64,000 nt of DNA from Halorubrum ruber (GCF_018228765.1 NZ_CP073695.1:1736001-1800000); one strand, 5' to 3'. Counted from the stretch's first letter, positions 16,706 to 25,770 are shown. The notes: generated by a model not told the origin, from the sequence alone. Numbers and translations are program-made.

Positions 16706-17392
16706 TCAGGCGAACGCTTCGAGGATTCCCGCGCCGTCGGTGCTGCGGCCGAGGTCCGGGAGCGTGGCGCGCTCGGGGTGGGGCATCAGCACCGCGACCG
16801 TCTCGCGCTCACCGAGGACGCCCGCGACGTTGTCGGTGGAGCCGTTCGGGTTGGCCGCGTCGGTGACGTTGCCGTCGGCGTCGCAGTAGCGGAAGAGCAC
16901 GCGGTCGTCCGCGACGAGGTCGGCGTGGGCGTCCTCGCTTATCTCGAAGCGCCCCTCGCCGTGGGCGATGGGGACCTCGATCACGTCGCCCTCGTCGTAG
17001 GCGGCGGTCCACGGCGTGTCCGCGCGCTCGACGCGCAGGTGGACCGGCTCGCACTGGAAGCGCGCGGAGGCGTTCGTGGTGAACGCGCCCGGCGTCAGCC
17101 CGGACTCCGATCCAATCTGCGCGCCGTTACAGATCCCGACCACGGGAACGCCGTCGTCGGCCGCCGCGCGGACGTCTTCCATAATCGGCGCGCGAGCCGC
17201 CATCGCGCCGGCGCGGAGGTAGTCGCCGTAGGAGAACCCGCCAGGGAGGACGATCCCGTCGGGGTCGGCCGGGAGGCCGTCCTCGTGCCAGACGCGCTCA
17301 GCGTCGACGTCGAGGTGGTCCAGCGCGCGGACGGCGTCGCGGTCGCAGTTCGAGCCGCCGAACTGAACGACGGCGACCGTCACGCCGCCCAC
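16706..17392 (-). CDS. purQ: Phosphoribosylformylglycinamidine synthase, glutaminase subunit PurQ
   Basis: About 225-228 residues. PurQ hydrolyses glutamine and passes ammonia to PurL for step four of purine synthesis. The class I glutaminase triad is visible: Cys in VVGICNGAQIG, and His/Glu in VLMPHPERA near the C-terminus. Other motifs are VVQFGGSNCDRD, LPGGFSYGDYLRAGA and IAHGEGRF. GTG starts at 17390-17392 and 17381-17383 are both possible; the second gives the usual MTVAVVQFGG. It lies just downstream of purS on the same strand, as is normal for the three-part archaeal enzyme; purL is not in the window. Confidence 0.93.
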   Translation of the reverse strand: MGGVTVAVVQFGGSNCDRDAVRALDHLDVDAERVWHEDGLPADPDGIVLPGGFSYGDYLRAGAMAARAPIMEDVRAAADDGVPVVGICNGAQIGSESGLTPGAFTTNASARFQCEPVHLRVERADTPWTAAYDEGDVIEVPIAHGEGRFEISEDAHADLVADDRVLFRYCDADGNVTDAANPNGSTDNVAGVLGERETVAVLMPHPERATLPDLGRSTDGAGILEAFA

Positions 17393-17429
17393 CTCGTGCG
17401 GGCGGCCGCAACGGCCGAATCGACGACCG

Positions 17430-17681
17430 TCATCGCTCCGCGACCGCGACGTCGTAGTCGTGGATTGTGGGGTTCGCGAGCAGCCGCTCGGCCATCTCGT
17501 CGGCGCGATCGGCGGCCTCGTCGGCGTCGGCGGCGTCGAGGTCGACCTCGAACCGGTCCGCCGAGCGGAGGTCGGACAGCTCGAACCCGAGCCGTTCGAG
17601 CGCCTGCTGGGTCGTCTCGGCCTCCGGGTCGAGGACGCCCCGCTTCAGCCGGACCGTCACCGTCGCCGTGTACGCGGTCAT
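17430..17681 (-). CDS. purS: Phosphoribosylformylglycinamidine synthase subunit PurS
   Basis: 83 residues from the ATG at 17679-17681. It shows the PurS pattern: TATVTVRLKRGVLDPEAETTQQALERLGF, then VDLDAADADEAADRADEMAERLLANPTIHDYDV. PurS is the small bridging subunit that links PurQ to PurL and helps channel ammonia. A TTTTTACA box about 29 bp upstream on the minus strand fits a leaderless start. purQ begins about 40-50 bp downstream, giving a purS-purQ operon that diverges from purU. Confidence 0.92.
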   Translation of the reverse strand: MTAYTATVTVRLKRGVLDPEAETTQQALERLGFELSDLRSADRFEVDLDAADADEAADRADEMAERLLANPTIHDYDVAVAER

Positions 17682-17792
17682 ACCCGTTGGTGCGGAGTCG
17701 TGTGTAAAAACCGTTTTGGAACGACGTTTATACACACATACGTGGATATATTTTGGTCGTTCGTGCGGGAGGCAGGGACCGCACGGAACGAA

Positions 17793-17806
17793 AGGGGCAA
17801 ACCCCT
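17793..17806 (+). promoter_or_regulatory. Hairpin in the purU leader
   Basis: AGGGG-CAAA-CCCCT forms a perfect 5-bp stem with a 4-base loop, lying between a TATA-like TTTATACA (near 17728) and the purU start at 17861. A transcript from that box would have a leader of about 105 bases, long for a haloarchaeon. A regulatory role is only a suggestion. Confidence 0.35.
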
Positions 17807-17845
17807 CCGCCTGTTGAGGGGGTGTATGCAGCCGTTCGAACCCGC

Positions 17846-17855
17846 GGAGGTGATC
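17846..17855 (+). promoter_or_regulatory. purU: Extended Shine-Dalgarno site of purU
   Basis: GGAGGTGATC is complementary over all ten bases to the usual 3' end of 16S rRNA (GATCACCTCC). It sits five bases before the ATG at 17861 and decides the start. Most genes here look leaderless, so this strong site is unusual. Confidence 0.8.
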
Positions 17856-17860
17856 GTCGC

Positions 17861-18841
17861 ATGACCCGCGAACTGACCGAGATCACGGTCGTCGGAGGAG
17901 ACAAGACCGGACTCATCGCGCGGGTCACCTCCCTGCTGTTCGAGCGGGGAATCAACATCGAGGACCTCGATCAGGCGGTCCGCGAAGGCGTCTTCCGGAT
18001 GACGACCCGCGTCGACGCGTCGGAGATGGAGACGTCCCGGGGCGAGCTCCGCCGCGCGCTCGCTGAACTTGGTCGCGAGCTCGACGTCGACATCCAGGTC
18101 CGCTTCCCGAGCGACCGCGACGCCCGCCGCGTCGCGCTGCTCGTCACGAAGGAGACGCACGCGCCCGAGGCCCTGCTGGAGGCCGAGGCCAACGGCGAGC
18201 TGGCCGACGAGGGCGCGGAGGCGGAGATCCCCGTCGTCATCGGCAACCGCGGCGACCTCCGCTCGCTCGCGGAGCGGTACGACAAGCCGTTCTACGACGT
18301 GGGCGACGGCAACGGCAACACCGACGAGGGCCGCCTCCTCGACCTGCTCGCGGAGTACGACGTTGACCTCATCGCGTTGGCCCGCTACATGCGCATCCTC
18401 TCGCCGGAGGTCGTCTTCCGGTACGAGGGCCGGATCATCAACGTCCACCCCTCGCTGCTGCCGGCGTTCCCCGGCGCGGAGGCGTACCGGCAGGCGAAGG
18501 ACGCGGGCGTCCGCATCGCGGGCGTCACCGCCCACTACGTCACGACCGACCTCGACCAGGGCCCGGTCATCGCTCAGCGCGCCTTCGACGTGCCGCCGGG
18601 CGCCGACGTCGACGAGATCAAGCGCCGCGGGCAACCCCTCGAAGCCGAGGTGCTGCTCAACGCCGTGCGACTTCACCTCGCGGATGCCATCGCGGTCCAC
18701 CGCGGCACCGTCCACGTGCGCGAGGACGCCGACGTCGACGCCCAGTTCGGGCTCAGCGACGCCGCTATCGACGCGAACCCCGACGAGCCCGTCGACGGCG
18801 AGCCGCTCGGCCGATCCGCCGTGTCGCCCTCGGACGACTGA
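17861..18841 (+). CDS. purU: Formyltetrahydrofolate deformylase PurU-like
   Basis: 326 residues. PurU hydrolyses 10-formyl-THF to formate and THF. The N-terminal ACT domain (about 1-75: ITVVGGDKTGLIARVTSLLFERGINIEDLDQ) is followed by a formyltransferase-type hydrolase domain. That domain holds VVIGNRGDLRSLAERYDKPFYDV, ARYMRILSP, INVHPSLLPAFPGAEAYRQA (catalytic Asn/His region) and GVTAHYVTTDLDQGPVIAQ (catalytic Asp). The C-terminal 40 residues are an acidic extension. The open frame reaches 17753, but the Shine-Dalgarno site fixes the ATG at 17861. It may balance the formyl-THF made by fhs, and it diverges from purS-purQ. Confidence 0.9.
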   Translation: MTRELTEITVVGGDKTGLIARVTSLLFERGINIEDLDQAVREGVFRMTTRVDASEMETSRGELRRALAELGRELDVDIQVRFPSDRDARRVALLVTKETHAPEALLEAEANGELADEGAEAEIPVVIGNRGDLRSLAERYDKPFYDVGDGNGNTDEGRLLDLLAEYDVDLIALARYMRILSPEVVFRYEGRIINVHPSLLPAFPGAEAYRQAKDAGVRIAGVTAHYVTTDLDQGPVIAQRAFDVPPGADVDEIKRRGQPLEAEVLLNAVRLHLADAIAVHRGTVHVREDADVDAQFGLSDAAIDANPDEPVDGEPLGRSAVSPSDD

Positions 18842-18959
18842 GCGGCCGCGACCGAGTCGGACGACCACGCTAACTCGGCTCCCTTCACCGACTCGGTCGC
18901 TCCACCGGCCCGCCGCTCTGCCGGCTACTTTTAAGCGAACGCGTGCGCAACTGTGGACA

Positions 18960-19148
18960 ATGACCGGGCGTCGCCCGCGGACGGAGTTCCTCGCGGACAC
19001 CGCCGTGGTCGTCCGCAGCGACGAGCGGTTGGTCCTGCTGTTCCTCCTGTTGCTGTCGATCGCGGCGCTGGTAGTCTTTCTCCACTACACGACGCTGATC
19101 TTGGACGGGCTCCCCGATCCGCTCCCGACCGAGCCGATTCGGCCGTGA
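18960..19148 (+). CDS. Small single-span membrane protein, unknown function
   Basis: 62 residues starting MTGRRPRTEFLADTAVVVRSDER and containing one strong helix (LVLLFLLLLSIAALVVFLHY, about 25-44), then LPDPLPTEPIRP. A TTTTAAG box at 18929-18935 lies about 27 bp before the ATG, supporting real expression from a leaderless message. The frame has normal haloarchaeal codon use. No motif suggests a function. It converges on the Lhr helicase gene. Confidence 0.6.
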   Translation: MTGRRPRTEFLADTAVVVRSDERLVLLFLLLLSIAALVVFLHYTTLILDGLPDPLPTEPIRP

Positions 19149-19212
19149 TACGCCGTCTCAGTCCGGTCAGCGGTCCGCGGCCGGTTCGGCGTCGCGGTCT
19201 CCGACGTCGCGG

Positions 19213-22173
19213 TCAGCGGTCCGCGGCCGGTTCGGCATCGTGGTCTCCGGCGTCGCGGTCAGCGGCCTCGTCGCTCCCGGCGCTCCGCGGCGCCTCGCCG
19301 ATCTCCTCCATCACGCGGGCGTGGAACTCCCGAAGGACGGCCGACTCGTCGTCGGCGATGACGGTGTCGGAGTCGACGAGCGTCGCCAGCCCGAACGCGA
19401 GCGGGCTCGGCGAGTCGACGACGCGGTGTTTCACGGAGAGGTCGCCGCTCGCGATCCGTCCGACCGCCTCGCGGATCCCGTCGACGTCCAGCCGGTCTTC
19501 CAGCAGCTCTCGATACGTCTCCTCTAACACCGCGAACTCCTCCAGGTCGGCCGCGAACGACAGCAGCATCTCGGCGGACACCTGCTGTTCGGCGGCCGAC
19601 TTCTCGTACCCCTTGTACCGCTTCAGGATGAGGAGCGCCCGCCCGGCGTTGATCCGGAAGTAGCGCTGGAGGAGATCCGTCCCCTGGACGGCGTCTCGGA
19701 GGTCCTCGCGGACGGTCTCCGAGTCGAGGTCGGCGAGGATCTGTGCCACGTCGACCTTGCGGTTCAAGGGGAGCGCGAGCGAGAACCCGCGGTCCGCGAC
19801 CGCGACCGCGACGTTGGCGTCTGTCCGGTTCGCGACCGCAGCCGCGACAAGCCGGGAGAGGCCGTCGTTGAACCGGCGGCCGTAGACGGAGTGGACGTAG
19901 AAGCGGCGCTTGTACTCGTTGCGGTCGAGTTCCTCCTCGACGACGATGCGGTCGGGCGTCGATACGCTCTCCGGGCCCGCGTACCGGACCTGCTCGTCGT
20001 ACATCCGCGCGAGCGCGCGGACCGCGTTCCCGTCGAGGGGGAACTCGCGGAGCCACGCGCGGACCGCTGCCGGGCCGGCGCTCGGGTCGTCGCCGGCCAG
20101 CCGGTCGAGGAGTTCAGCTTGGAACGCCAACACCTCGCGGGCGAGGTCCGCGGACAGCGGGAGGCGCTCGGCGAACCACGAGGGGACGGTCGGGCGCTCG
20201 CTCGTGCGGTCGACGTACACCTTCGAGCCGCGTCGGTAGCGGAACGCGAACCGCTCGCCGCCTAAGGCGAACACGTCGCCCGACTCCAGCGTGTCGAGGT
20301 ACGACTCGTCGAGCGTGCCGACCCACTCGTCGTCGCGCGTGAACACGTCGCAGGTGAACGAGTCGGGGATCGTCCCCACGTTCGTCATGTAGATGACCCG
20401 CGCGAGCCGCCCGCGCTTCCCGACGAGCGTCTCGCCGACCGGGTAGTCGGGGTAGTGGTGCTCGCCGTCCGGCGGGTCGTTGGCGTCGCGCCACACCTTC
20501 GGGTAGACGTTCTTCTCTTCGAGGCCGTCGTAGTCGCCGGTGAGGTACCGGAACAGCCGCTCGTAGGCCGCGTCGTCGAAGCCGCGGTACGGGTGCGCCC
20601 GACGCAGCACCTCCCGGACCTCGCGGTCGGGCCGGACCCGGTTTATCGCCATCCCGTAGACGTGCTGGGCGGCGACGTCGTAGGCGCCCTCGGGCGGGAA
20701 CACGCGGTCGACGAACCCGTCCTCGGCGCGCGCGAGCAGCGTCGCGCACTCGATCAGCTCGTCGCGGTCGAGCGCAAACACCCGCCCTTCGACGGTCTCG
20801 CCCGGGCTGTGGCCCGCGCGCCCGACGCGCTGGAGCAAGGCGGCGACCGACTTCGGCGAACCGACCTGAACCACGAGGTCGAGGTGCGGCATGTCGATGC
20901 CGAGCTCCAGGCTCGTCGAGGTGGTGACCACGTCGAGCTCGCCCGACTTCAGCCCCTCCTCGACGCGCGTGCGCTGGGCCTCGCCGAGGCTCCCGTGGTG
21001 ACAGCCGGAGTCCGACTCGTCGTAGTCGAACCGCTGGCGGAGCTCCTGAAGCGTGCGCTCCGCGCCCGACCGGGAGTTCGTGAACACCAGCGTGTTCTCG
21101 TGGGACTCGATCAGCTCGCGGAGCGACTCGTAGAACCGATCGGTCACCGCCGACCGCGGCGTGTGGATCAGGTCGGCGGCGGGCGTCCGGAGTTCGAGGT
21201 CGAACTCGCGGGCGAACCGGGCGTCGACCACCTCGCAGGGGCGCGTCTCGAACCCGTCGACGTCGCCGACCTCGCCGTCGACGCGCTCGCGCCCGACGAG
21301 GAACGAGGCGATCCCGTCGAGCGGTTCGACGGTGGCCGAGCAGCCGATGCGGGTGATCTCGGTCTCTCCGTCCCGCTCACCGTTCCGCGCCAGCTCGGTC
21401 AGCCGCTCCAGCGACACGGAGAGGTGCGTGCCGCGCTTGTTCGCGGCCAGCGAGTGGATCTCGTCGACGATCACGTACTCGACGGTGCGGAGCTTCTCCT
21501 TGAACTTCGGCGAGTTGAGCAGGATCGCCAGCGTCTCCGGCGTGGTGTTGAGCACGTGCGGCGTCTCCGAGAGCATCGCCTGCCGGTCCGCCTTCGAGGT
21601 GTCGCCGTGGCGGATCGCCTGCCTGACGCCGGGGTCGTAGGGGTCTTCGTCGTTGTCGGACTCGCCGGCCGCGTCGGCGTCGCTCGTCGAGTCGCCGTCG
21701 CCTCCCTCCGCCGCGGCGACCGCGTCGCCGATCCCGGCCAAGGGCGCCTCCAGGTTGCGCTCGATGTCGTTCGCGAGCGACTTCAGCGGCGACACGTAGA
21801 GGCAGTAGACGGAGTTCTCCAAGTTGCCGGCGCGGTCGCGGGCGAAGAGGTCGTCGAGGACCGCGAGGAAGGAGGCGAGCGTCTTGCCGCTGCCCGTCGG
21901 CGCGGCCACGAGACAGTTCTCGCCGTCGTTGACGTGGGGGATCGCCTCGCGCTGCGGGGGCGTGAAGAAGCCGCCGTTCTCGCCGACGTACTCGCCGAAG
22001 CGCTCGACCCACCAGCGCCGGACCGGCGGCGAGAGCCGCGCGAGGACGTCAGCGTCCGCGATCGGCACGGTCTCCGGGTCGAACTCGGGGTCCGGGATCG
22101 CGCCGCATTCGACCGCGTCTCGGAGGAGGGCCCGCGCGGCCGCCTCGTCGCTCCGGTCCGTGGTCTCGCTCAC
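19213..22173 (-). CDS. lhr: Lhr-type ATP-dependent DNA/RNA helicase
   Basis: About 986 residues from a GTG at 22171-22173 (MSETTDRSDE); the frame stays open upstream through the 39-bp repeats, but that part is repeat-derived. It is a superfamily 2 helicase with Walker A APTGSGKT (91-98), DEIH (237-240), SATVEPL and QRVGRAGHSPGE, followed by the Lhr-specific winged-helix and C-terminal region. An acidic Asp/Ser/Gly insert at about 155-182 is a haloarchaeal addition. Lhr proteins unwind 3'-tailed duplexes and are linked to DNA repair and fork rescue. The C-terminus ends in an acidic tail DRDAGDHDAEPAADR; its coding DNA shows a short direct repeat with bases just downstream of the stop (19150-19260). 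Confidence 0.9.
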   Translation of the reverse strand: MSETTDRSDEAAARALLRDAVECGAIPDPEFDPETVPIADADVLARLSPPVRRWWVERFGEYVGENGGFFTPPQREAIPHVNDGENCLVAAPTGSGKTLASFLAVLDDLFARDRAGNLENSVYCLYVSPLKSLANDIERNLEAPLAGIGDAVAAAEGGDGDSTSDADAAGESDNDEDPYDPGVRQAIRHGDTSKADRQAMLSETPHVLNTTPETLAILLNSPKFKEKLRTVEYVIVDEIHSLAANKRGTHLSVSLERLTELARNGERDGETEITRIGCSATVEPLDGIASFLVGRERVDGEVGDVDGFETRPCEVVDARFAREFDLELRTPAADLIHTPRSAVTDRFYESLRELIESHENTLVFTNSRSGAERTLQELRQRFDYDESDSGCHHGSLGEAQRTRVEEGLKSGELDVVTTSTSLELGIDMPHLDLVVQVGSPKSVAALLQRVGRAGHSPGETVEGRVFALDRDELIECATLLARAEDGFVDRVFPPEGAYDVAAQHVYGMAINRVRPDREVREVLRRAHPYRGFDDAAYERLFRYLTGDYDGLEEKNVYPKVWRDANDPPDGEHHYPDYPVGETLVGKRGRLARVIYMTNVGTIPDSFTCDVFTRDDEWVGTLDESYLDTLESGDVFALGGERFAFRYRRGSKVYVDRTSERPTVPSWFAERLPLSADLAREVLAFQAELLDRLAGDDPSAGPAAVRAWLREFPLDGNAVRALARMYDEQVRYAGPESVSTPDRIVVEEELDRNEYKRRFYVHSVYGRRFNDGLSRLVAAAVANRTDANVAVAVADRGFSLALPLNRKVDVAQILADLDSETVREDLRDAVQGTDLLQRYFRINAGRALLILKRYKGYEKSAAEQQVSAEMLLSFAADLEEFAVLEETYRELLEDRLDVDGIREAVGRIASGDLSVKHRVVDSPSPLAFGLATLVDSDTVIADDESAVLREFHARVMEEIGEAPRSAGSDEAADRDAGDHDAEPAADR

Positions 22174-22211
22174 GACGTTCACGAGGGCTCGGGGAGGGAA
22201 ATCCGTTGCGT

Positions 22212-22358
22212 CGGTTCCGCGGACCTTCGCGCAACCGACCCCTTGTCCGTCGGTCCCGCGGAACTTCCCGCGACCGACCCCTTGTCCGTCGGTCCCGCGG
22301 AACTTCCCGCGACCGACCCCTTGTCCGTCGGTCCCGCGGAACTTCCCGCGACCGACCC
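22212..22358. repeat. 39-bp tandem repeats between lhr and cmk
   Basis: Three full units at 22212-22250, 22251-22289 and 22290-22328, and a fourth that diverges after 22358 into GTTTATCC. Units two to four are identical where they align; unit one has four changes. Units 2-4 contain GGAA-C-TTCC, a perfect small palindrome inside an imperfect CGCGGAA/TTCCCGCG dyad. There are no unique spacers, so it is not a CRISPR. It lies in the shared promoter region of two divergent genes. Confidence 0.9.
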
Positions 22359-22391
22359 GTTTATCCGGCGGCCCTCCGTGGCGAGACACGC

Positions 22392-23006
22392 ATGAGCGGC
22401 ACCTCGCCGGAGCCCGACAGACGGATCGACCGGAACCTGTTCGTCACCGTCTCCGGCCCGCCGGGCTGCGGGGCCACGACGCTCGTCGAGGGCGTCGCCG
22501 AGGCGCTCGACTGCGGCTACGTCTCCGGGGGTGAGCTGTTCCGCGAGATCGCCGCCGAGCGCGACATGAGCCTCTCGCAGCTGATCGCGGAGACCGGCGA
22601 GTCCGAGGAGATCGACCGCGCGCTCGACCGCCGGCTCCGCCGGATCGCCGAGAAGTGGGGCGCCGCGAACAAGGCGTTCGTGCTGGAGTCGCGGCTCGCG
22701 GGCTGGATCGCCGGTAACCGCGCCGACATCCGGATCTGGCTCGACGCCCCCGACGAGGTCCGCGCGGACCGCACGGCCGCCCGCGAGGAGATGACCTCGG
22801 AGATGCAGGTCCGCGAGGTCATCGAGGAACAGCGGTACAAGTCCTACTACGGCATCGATCTGTCCGACCGCTCTATCTACGACCTCGTCATCAACACGGG
22901 CCGGTGGGACCAGGAGGCGACGCTGGACCTGGCGCTCACCGGGATCGAGGGGTACGACGTCACCGCCGACGAGGGGGCGTTCGACACGCCCGACTTCGAT
23001 ATCTGA
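22392..23006 (+). CDS. cmk: Archaeal (d)CMP kinase-type P-loop kinase
   Basis: 204 residues from the ATG at 22392, just after the tandem repeats. The P-loop GPPGCGATTL is at 22-31. The remaining sequence (GELFREIAAERDMSLSQLIAE, EKWGAANKAFVLESRLAGWIA, IRIWLDAPDEVRADR, YYGIDLSDRSIYDLVINTGRW) matches archaeal cytidylate kinases, which phosphorylate CMP and dCMP. A role as a related AAA-type small kinase is the alternative. The longer upstream frame is translated repeat and is not counted. Confidence 0.85.
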   Translation: MSGTSPEPDRRIDRNLFVTVSGPPGCGATTLVEGVAEALDCGYVSGGELFREIAAERDMSLSQLIAETGESEEIDRALDRRLRRIAEKWGAANKAFVLESRLAGWIAGNRADIRIWLDAPDEVRADRTAAREEMTSEMQVREVIEEQRYKSYYGIDLSDRSIYDLVINTGRWDQEATLDLALTGIEGYDVTADEGAFDTPDFDI

Positions 23007-23036
23007 GCGCCACGTTCGGTTCGGGACCGACCCGAT

Positions 23037-23501
23037 TTATAACCCTTCCACGCGCCGGAACGCGCTCCGGACGTCGCCCGGCGTCGCGTACGGCCCGCCG
23101 CTCACACGGTGGTCCGGCAGGAAGATGGGGATCGGGTTATCGTCGAGCGCGCCGGTCACGGTCTCTAAGTCGTCCGGGTCGTCGGGATCGAACCCGCCGA
23201 GCCGCGCGAGCCGGCTCACGGAGACCTCCTCGCCGTACGGCACGCTCCGGAGCGACTCCAACACCTCCCGCTGGTCGGTCGGCACGGTGAGGCCGAGCGC
23301 CACCTCGGCGAACTCGTCGCGCTCGCCGCCGAGGTACGCGTCGATCCGGTCCAACAGGTCGTGGTCGCCGTCGGCATCCCCCGGCGGTTCGGCGGGGAAC
23401 GACACCGAGATGACGCGACCGCCGGCGAAACCTATCTGGACTGTCCGGTCGATGACGTCGAACTCGCGGGCGAAAACGCCGGACGTGCCCGATACACTCA
23501 T
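23037..23501 (-). CDS. Alkyltransferase-like MGMT-family protein lacking the active cysteine
   Basis: 154 residues from the ATG at 23499-23501; an ATG nine bases upstream is equally possible and sits 22 bp after a TTTTAAG box. The C-terminal half has the MGMT DNA-binding layout (REVLESLRSVPYGEEVSVSRLARLGGF, then GALDDNPIPIFLPDHRV). In true O6-alkylguanine transferases the equivalent string is P-C-H-R; here it is PDHR (about 129-132), so the alkyl-accepting Cys is replaced by Asp. Such alkyltransferase-like proteins bind alkylated bases without repairing them and flag them for excision repair. That role here is inferred from the family. Confidence 0.75.
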   Translation of the reverse strand: MSVSGTSGVFAREFDVIDRTVQIGFAGGRVISVSFPAEPPGDADGDHDLLDRIDAYLGGERDEFAEVALGLTVPTDQREVLESLRSVPYGEEVSVSRLARLGGFDPDDPDDLETVTGALDDNPIPIFLPDHRVSGGPYATPGDVRSAFRRVEGL

Positions 23502-23600
23502 ACCCTTCATTGGGAGGGTCGCTTACTTAAAATGCCTCCCGCGAGACCGGTTCGCGCCGCCGGCCGGGAGCCGAGCGGATCGGTCCGGTCCCCCGCAAGC

Positions 23601-23628
23601 CTTATGAACAGATACGTACATTAGTGTA
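23601..23628 (+). promoter_or_regulatory. trpC promoter with inverted repeat
   Basis: CTTATGAA at 23601-23608 lies about 26 bp before the trpC ATG at 23634 and can serve as TATA box. TACA-TTAG-TGTA at 23617-23628 is an inverted repeat over the expected start of transcription, the place for a repressor site. Binding by a tryptophan-responsive regulator is inferred. Confidence 0.4.
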
Positions 23629-23633
23629 TAGTA

Positions 23634-24470
23634 ATGGACGATCCAGACGAGCTGGCGCCGGCGGTCAGGTCGATCCTGTCCGCCGCACGGGACCGCGCTG
23701 ACGCGGCCGCGGGGGCCGGAGAGGCCGTCTCGGTCTCGCCCCGCGACCTCTCGGCGGCGTTCGAGCGGGCCGAGGCCGACGGGCGCGTCCCGGTGATCGC
23801 CGAGGTGAAGCCGACGAGCCCGACGACAGAGGGGAGCCGTGAGGACGACCCCGTCGCGCTCGCGGAGGGGATGGTCGCCGGCGGGGCGGCCGCGCTGAGC
23901 GTGCTCACCGAGCCGGAGCACTTCGGCGGGAGCGTCGACACGCTCGAACGCGTGCGCGACGCCGTCGACGTGCCGGTCCTCCGGAAGGACTTCGTCGTCG
24001 AGGAGGCGCAGTTGGACGCCGTCGAGAGCGACGTCGTCCTCCTGATCGCGCGGTTCGTCGGCGACGATCTCCCGGACCTGCTCGCGGCCGCCCGCGACCG
24101 CGGCTTTCAGGTCCTCGTCGAGGTCCACGACCGGGAAGAGTTAGAGCGCGCGCTCGACGCGGGCGCGACGACGATCGGCGTGAACAACCGCGACCTCGCG
24201 GAACTCGTCGTCGACCTCGGAACCTTCGAGTCCGTGGCGCCCCACGTCCCGGACGACGTCACGCTGATCGCGGAAAGCGGGATCGGCTCGCCCGCGGACG
24301 TCCGCCGGATGCGCGCGGCGGGCGCCGACGCCCTGCTCGTCGGCAGCGCGATCATGGACGGCGACGTGGCGGCGAACACGCGCGAACTGGTGCGGGCGGA
24401 GGCGGACGAGGACGAAGACGCGGACCCGAGACTCGACGACACGACTGACACCACGGAGACACCCACATGA
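23634..24470 (+). CDS. trpC: Indole-3-glycerol phosphate synthase
   Basis: 278 residues. TrpC closes the indole ring, turning CdRP into indole-3-glycerol phosphate. The TIM-barrel motifs are [14 protein letters not shown] (catalytic Lys), [23 protein letters not shown] (catalytic Lys), [22 protein letters not shown] and [15 protein letters not shown]. The last 25 residues are an acidic tail. The stop overlaps the trpB ATG by four bases, giving a tight trpC-trpB-trpA operon; the other trp genes must be elsewhere. Confidence 0.93.
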   Translation: MDDPDELAPAVRSILSAARDRADAAAGAGEAVSVSPRDLSAAFERAEADGRVPVIAEVKPTSPTTEGSREDDPVALAEGMVAGGAAALSVLTEPEHFGGSVDTLERVRDAVDVPVLRKDFVVEEAQLDAVESDVVLLIARFVGDDLPDLLAAARDRGFQVLVEVHDREELERALDAGATTIGVNNRDLAELVVDLGTFESVAPHVPDDVTLIAESGIGSPADVRRMRAAGADALLVGSAIMDGDVAANTRELVRAEADEDEDADPRLDDTTDTTETPT

Positions 24471-25770
24471 GCGAGACCGAATCATCGACGAGCGAGGTTG
24501 GAGAGCTTTCGCGACGGCCGGGCCGCGAGCGCGGCCGCGACGACGGGAAGTTCGGCCGCTACGGCGGCCAGTACGTCCCCGAGGCGCTGATGCCCGCGAT
24601 CGAGGAGCTGACCGACGCCTACGAGCGCTACGTCCTCGACAACGAGGACGGGTTCATGGACGAGTTCCGCGAGCGCCTCGCGGACTTCGGCGGGCGACCG
24701 ACCCCGCTCCAACGCGCCGATCGGCTCTCGGAGCGCTACAACACGGAGGTGTACCTCAAGCGCGAGGACCTCCTCCACGGCGGCGCGCACAAGCTGAACA
24801 ACGCCCTCGGGCAGGTCCTCCTCGCGAAGTACATGGGCAAAGAGCGCATCATCGCGGAGACCGGGGCCGGCCAGCACGGCACCGCGACCGCGATGGCGGC
24901 GGCGCACCTCGACATGCCCTGTACGATCTACATGGGCGAGCGCGACATCAACCGCCAGCGCCCCAACGTGTTCCGGATGAAGCTCAACGGCTCGGAGGTG
25001 AAGCCGGTGACGACGGGCCGCGGCACGCTCAAGGAGGCCATCTCCGAGACGATGCGCGACTGGGCTGAGACGGTCGAGGACACCCACTACGTGATCGGCT
25101 CGATCGTCGGCCCGCACCCGTTCCCGGTGATGGTCCGCGACTTCCAGGCGGTCATAAGCGAGGAGGCCCGCGAGCAGGCGATCGAGAAGACCGGCGGGCT
25201 CCCGACCGACGTGGTCGCCTGCGCCGGCGGCGGGTCGAACACGATGGGCGCGTTCGCCGACTTCGTCGACGACGAGTCGGTCGCGCTGCGCGCGGTCGAG
25301 GCCGGCGGGTCCACGCTCGAAGTCGACGAGGAGGCGGGCGTCGCCCCGAACTCTGCGTCGCTGTACGCCGGCGAGGAGGGGGTGCTCCACGGCGCCCGGA
25401 CGAAGCTCCTCCAGGACTCCGACGGGCAGATCATGGAGAGCCACTCCGTCTCCTCCGGGCTCGACTACGCAGGCGTCGGCCCGGAACTCGCGTACCTCGT
25501 CGACGAGGGGCGCGTGGAGCCGGTCGCGGTCGACGACGACGACGCCTTAGAGGGGTTCCACCGGCTCTCGAACACCGAGGGGATCATCCCCGCGCTGGAG
25601 ACCGCGCACGCGTTCGGTTACCTCGAAGAGCACCACGAGGAGCTGGGCGAGCGCGTGGTCGTGAACGTCTCCGGGCGCGGCGACAAGGACCTCGACGCCG
25701 CCATCGAGGAGACGGACCAGCGGGACCTGCCGAACGCGCCGGACATGTCGATGTTCACGGGGGGATCTGA
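24467..25770 (+). CDS. trpB: Tryptophan synthase beta chain (3' end frameshifted)
   Basis: TrpB joins indole and serine using PLP. The lysine is in [12 protein letters not shown] (Lys 109), with the phosphate loop AGGGSNTMG and the end motif [16 protein letters not shown] ([11 protein letters not shown]). As given, the frame does not stop at trpA but runs 163 bases into it, adding an Arg/Ser/Thr-rich tail that is simply trpA read out of frame. The break is at the run of six G at 25759-25764: with seven, the protein ends MFTGGI and TGA falls at 25768-25770, directly before the trpA ATG. I therefore end the gene there and treat the longer tail as an artefact. Confidence 0.88.

Noticed and set aside
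17791..17800. AAAGGGGCA in the purU leader as a further copy of the repeat element
   Set aside because: Only nine bases match, and none of the flanking conserved strings or the CTGGGGCTTTGG partner is present.
22212..22358. CRISPR array
   Set aside because: Units are directly adjacent with no spacers, and no cas gene is present. The 57-bp tail modules likewise have no unique spacers.
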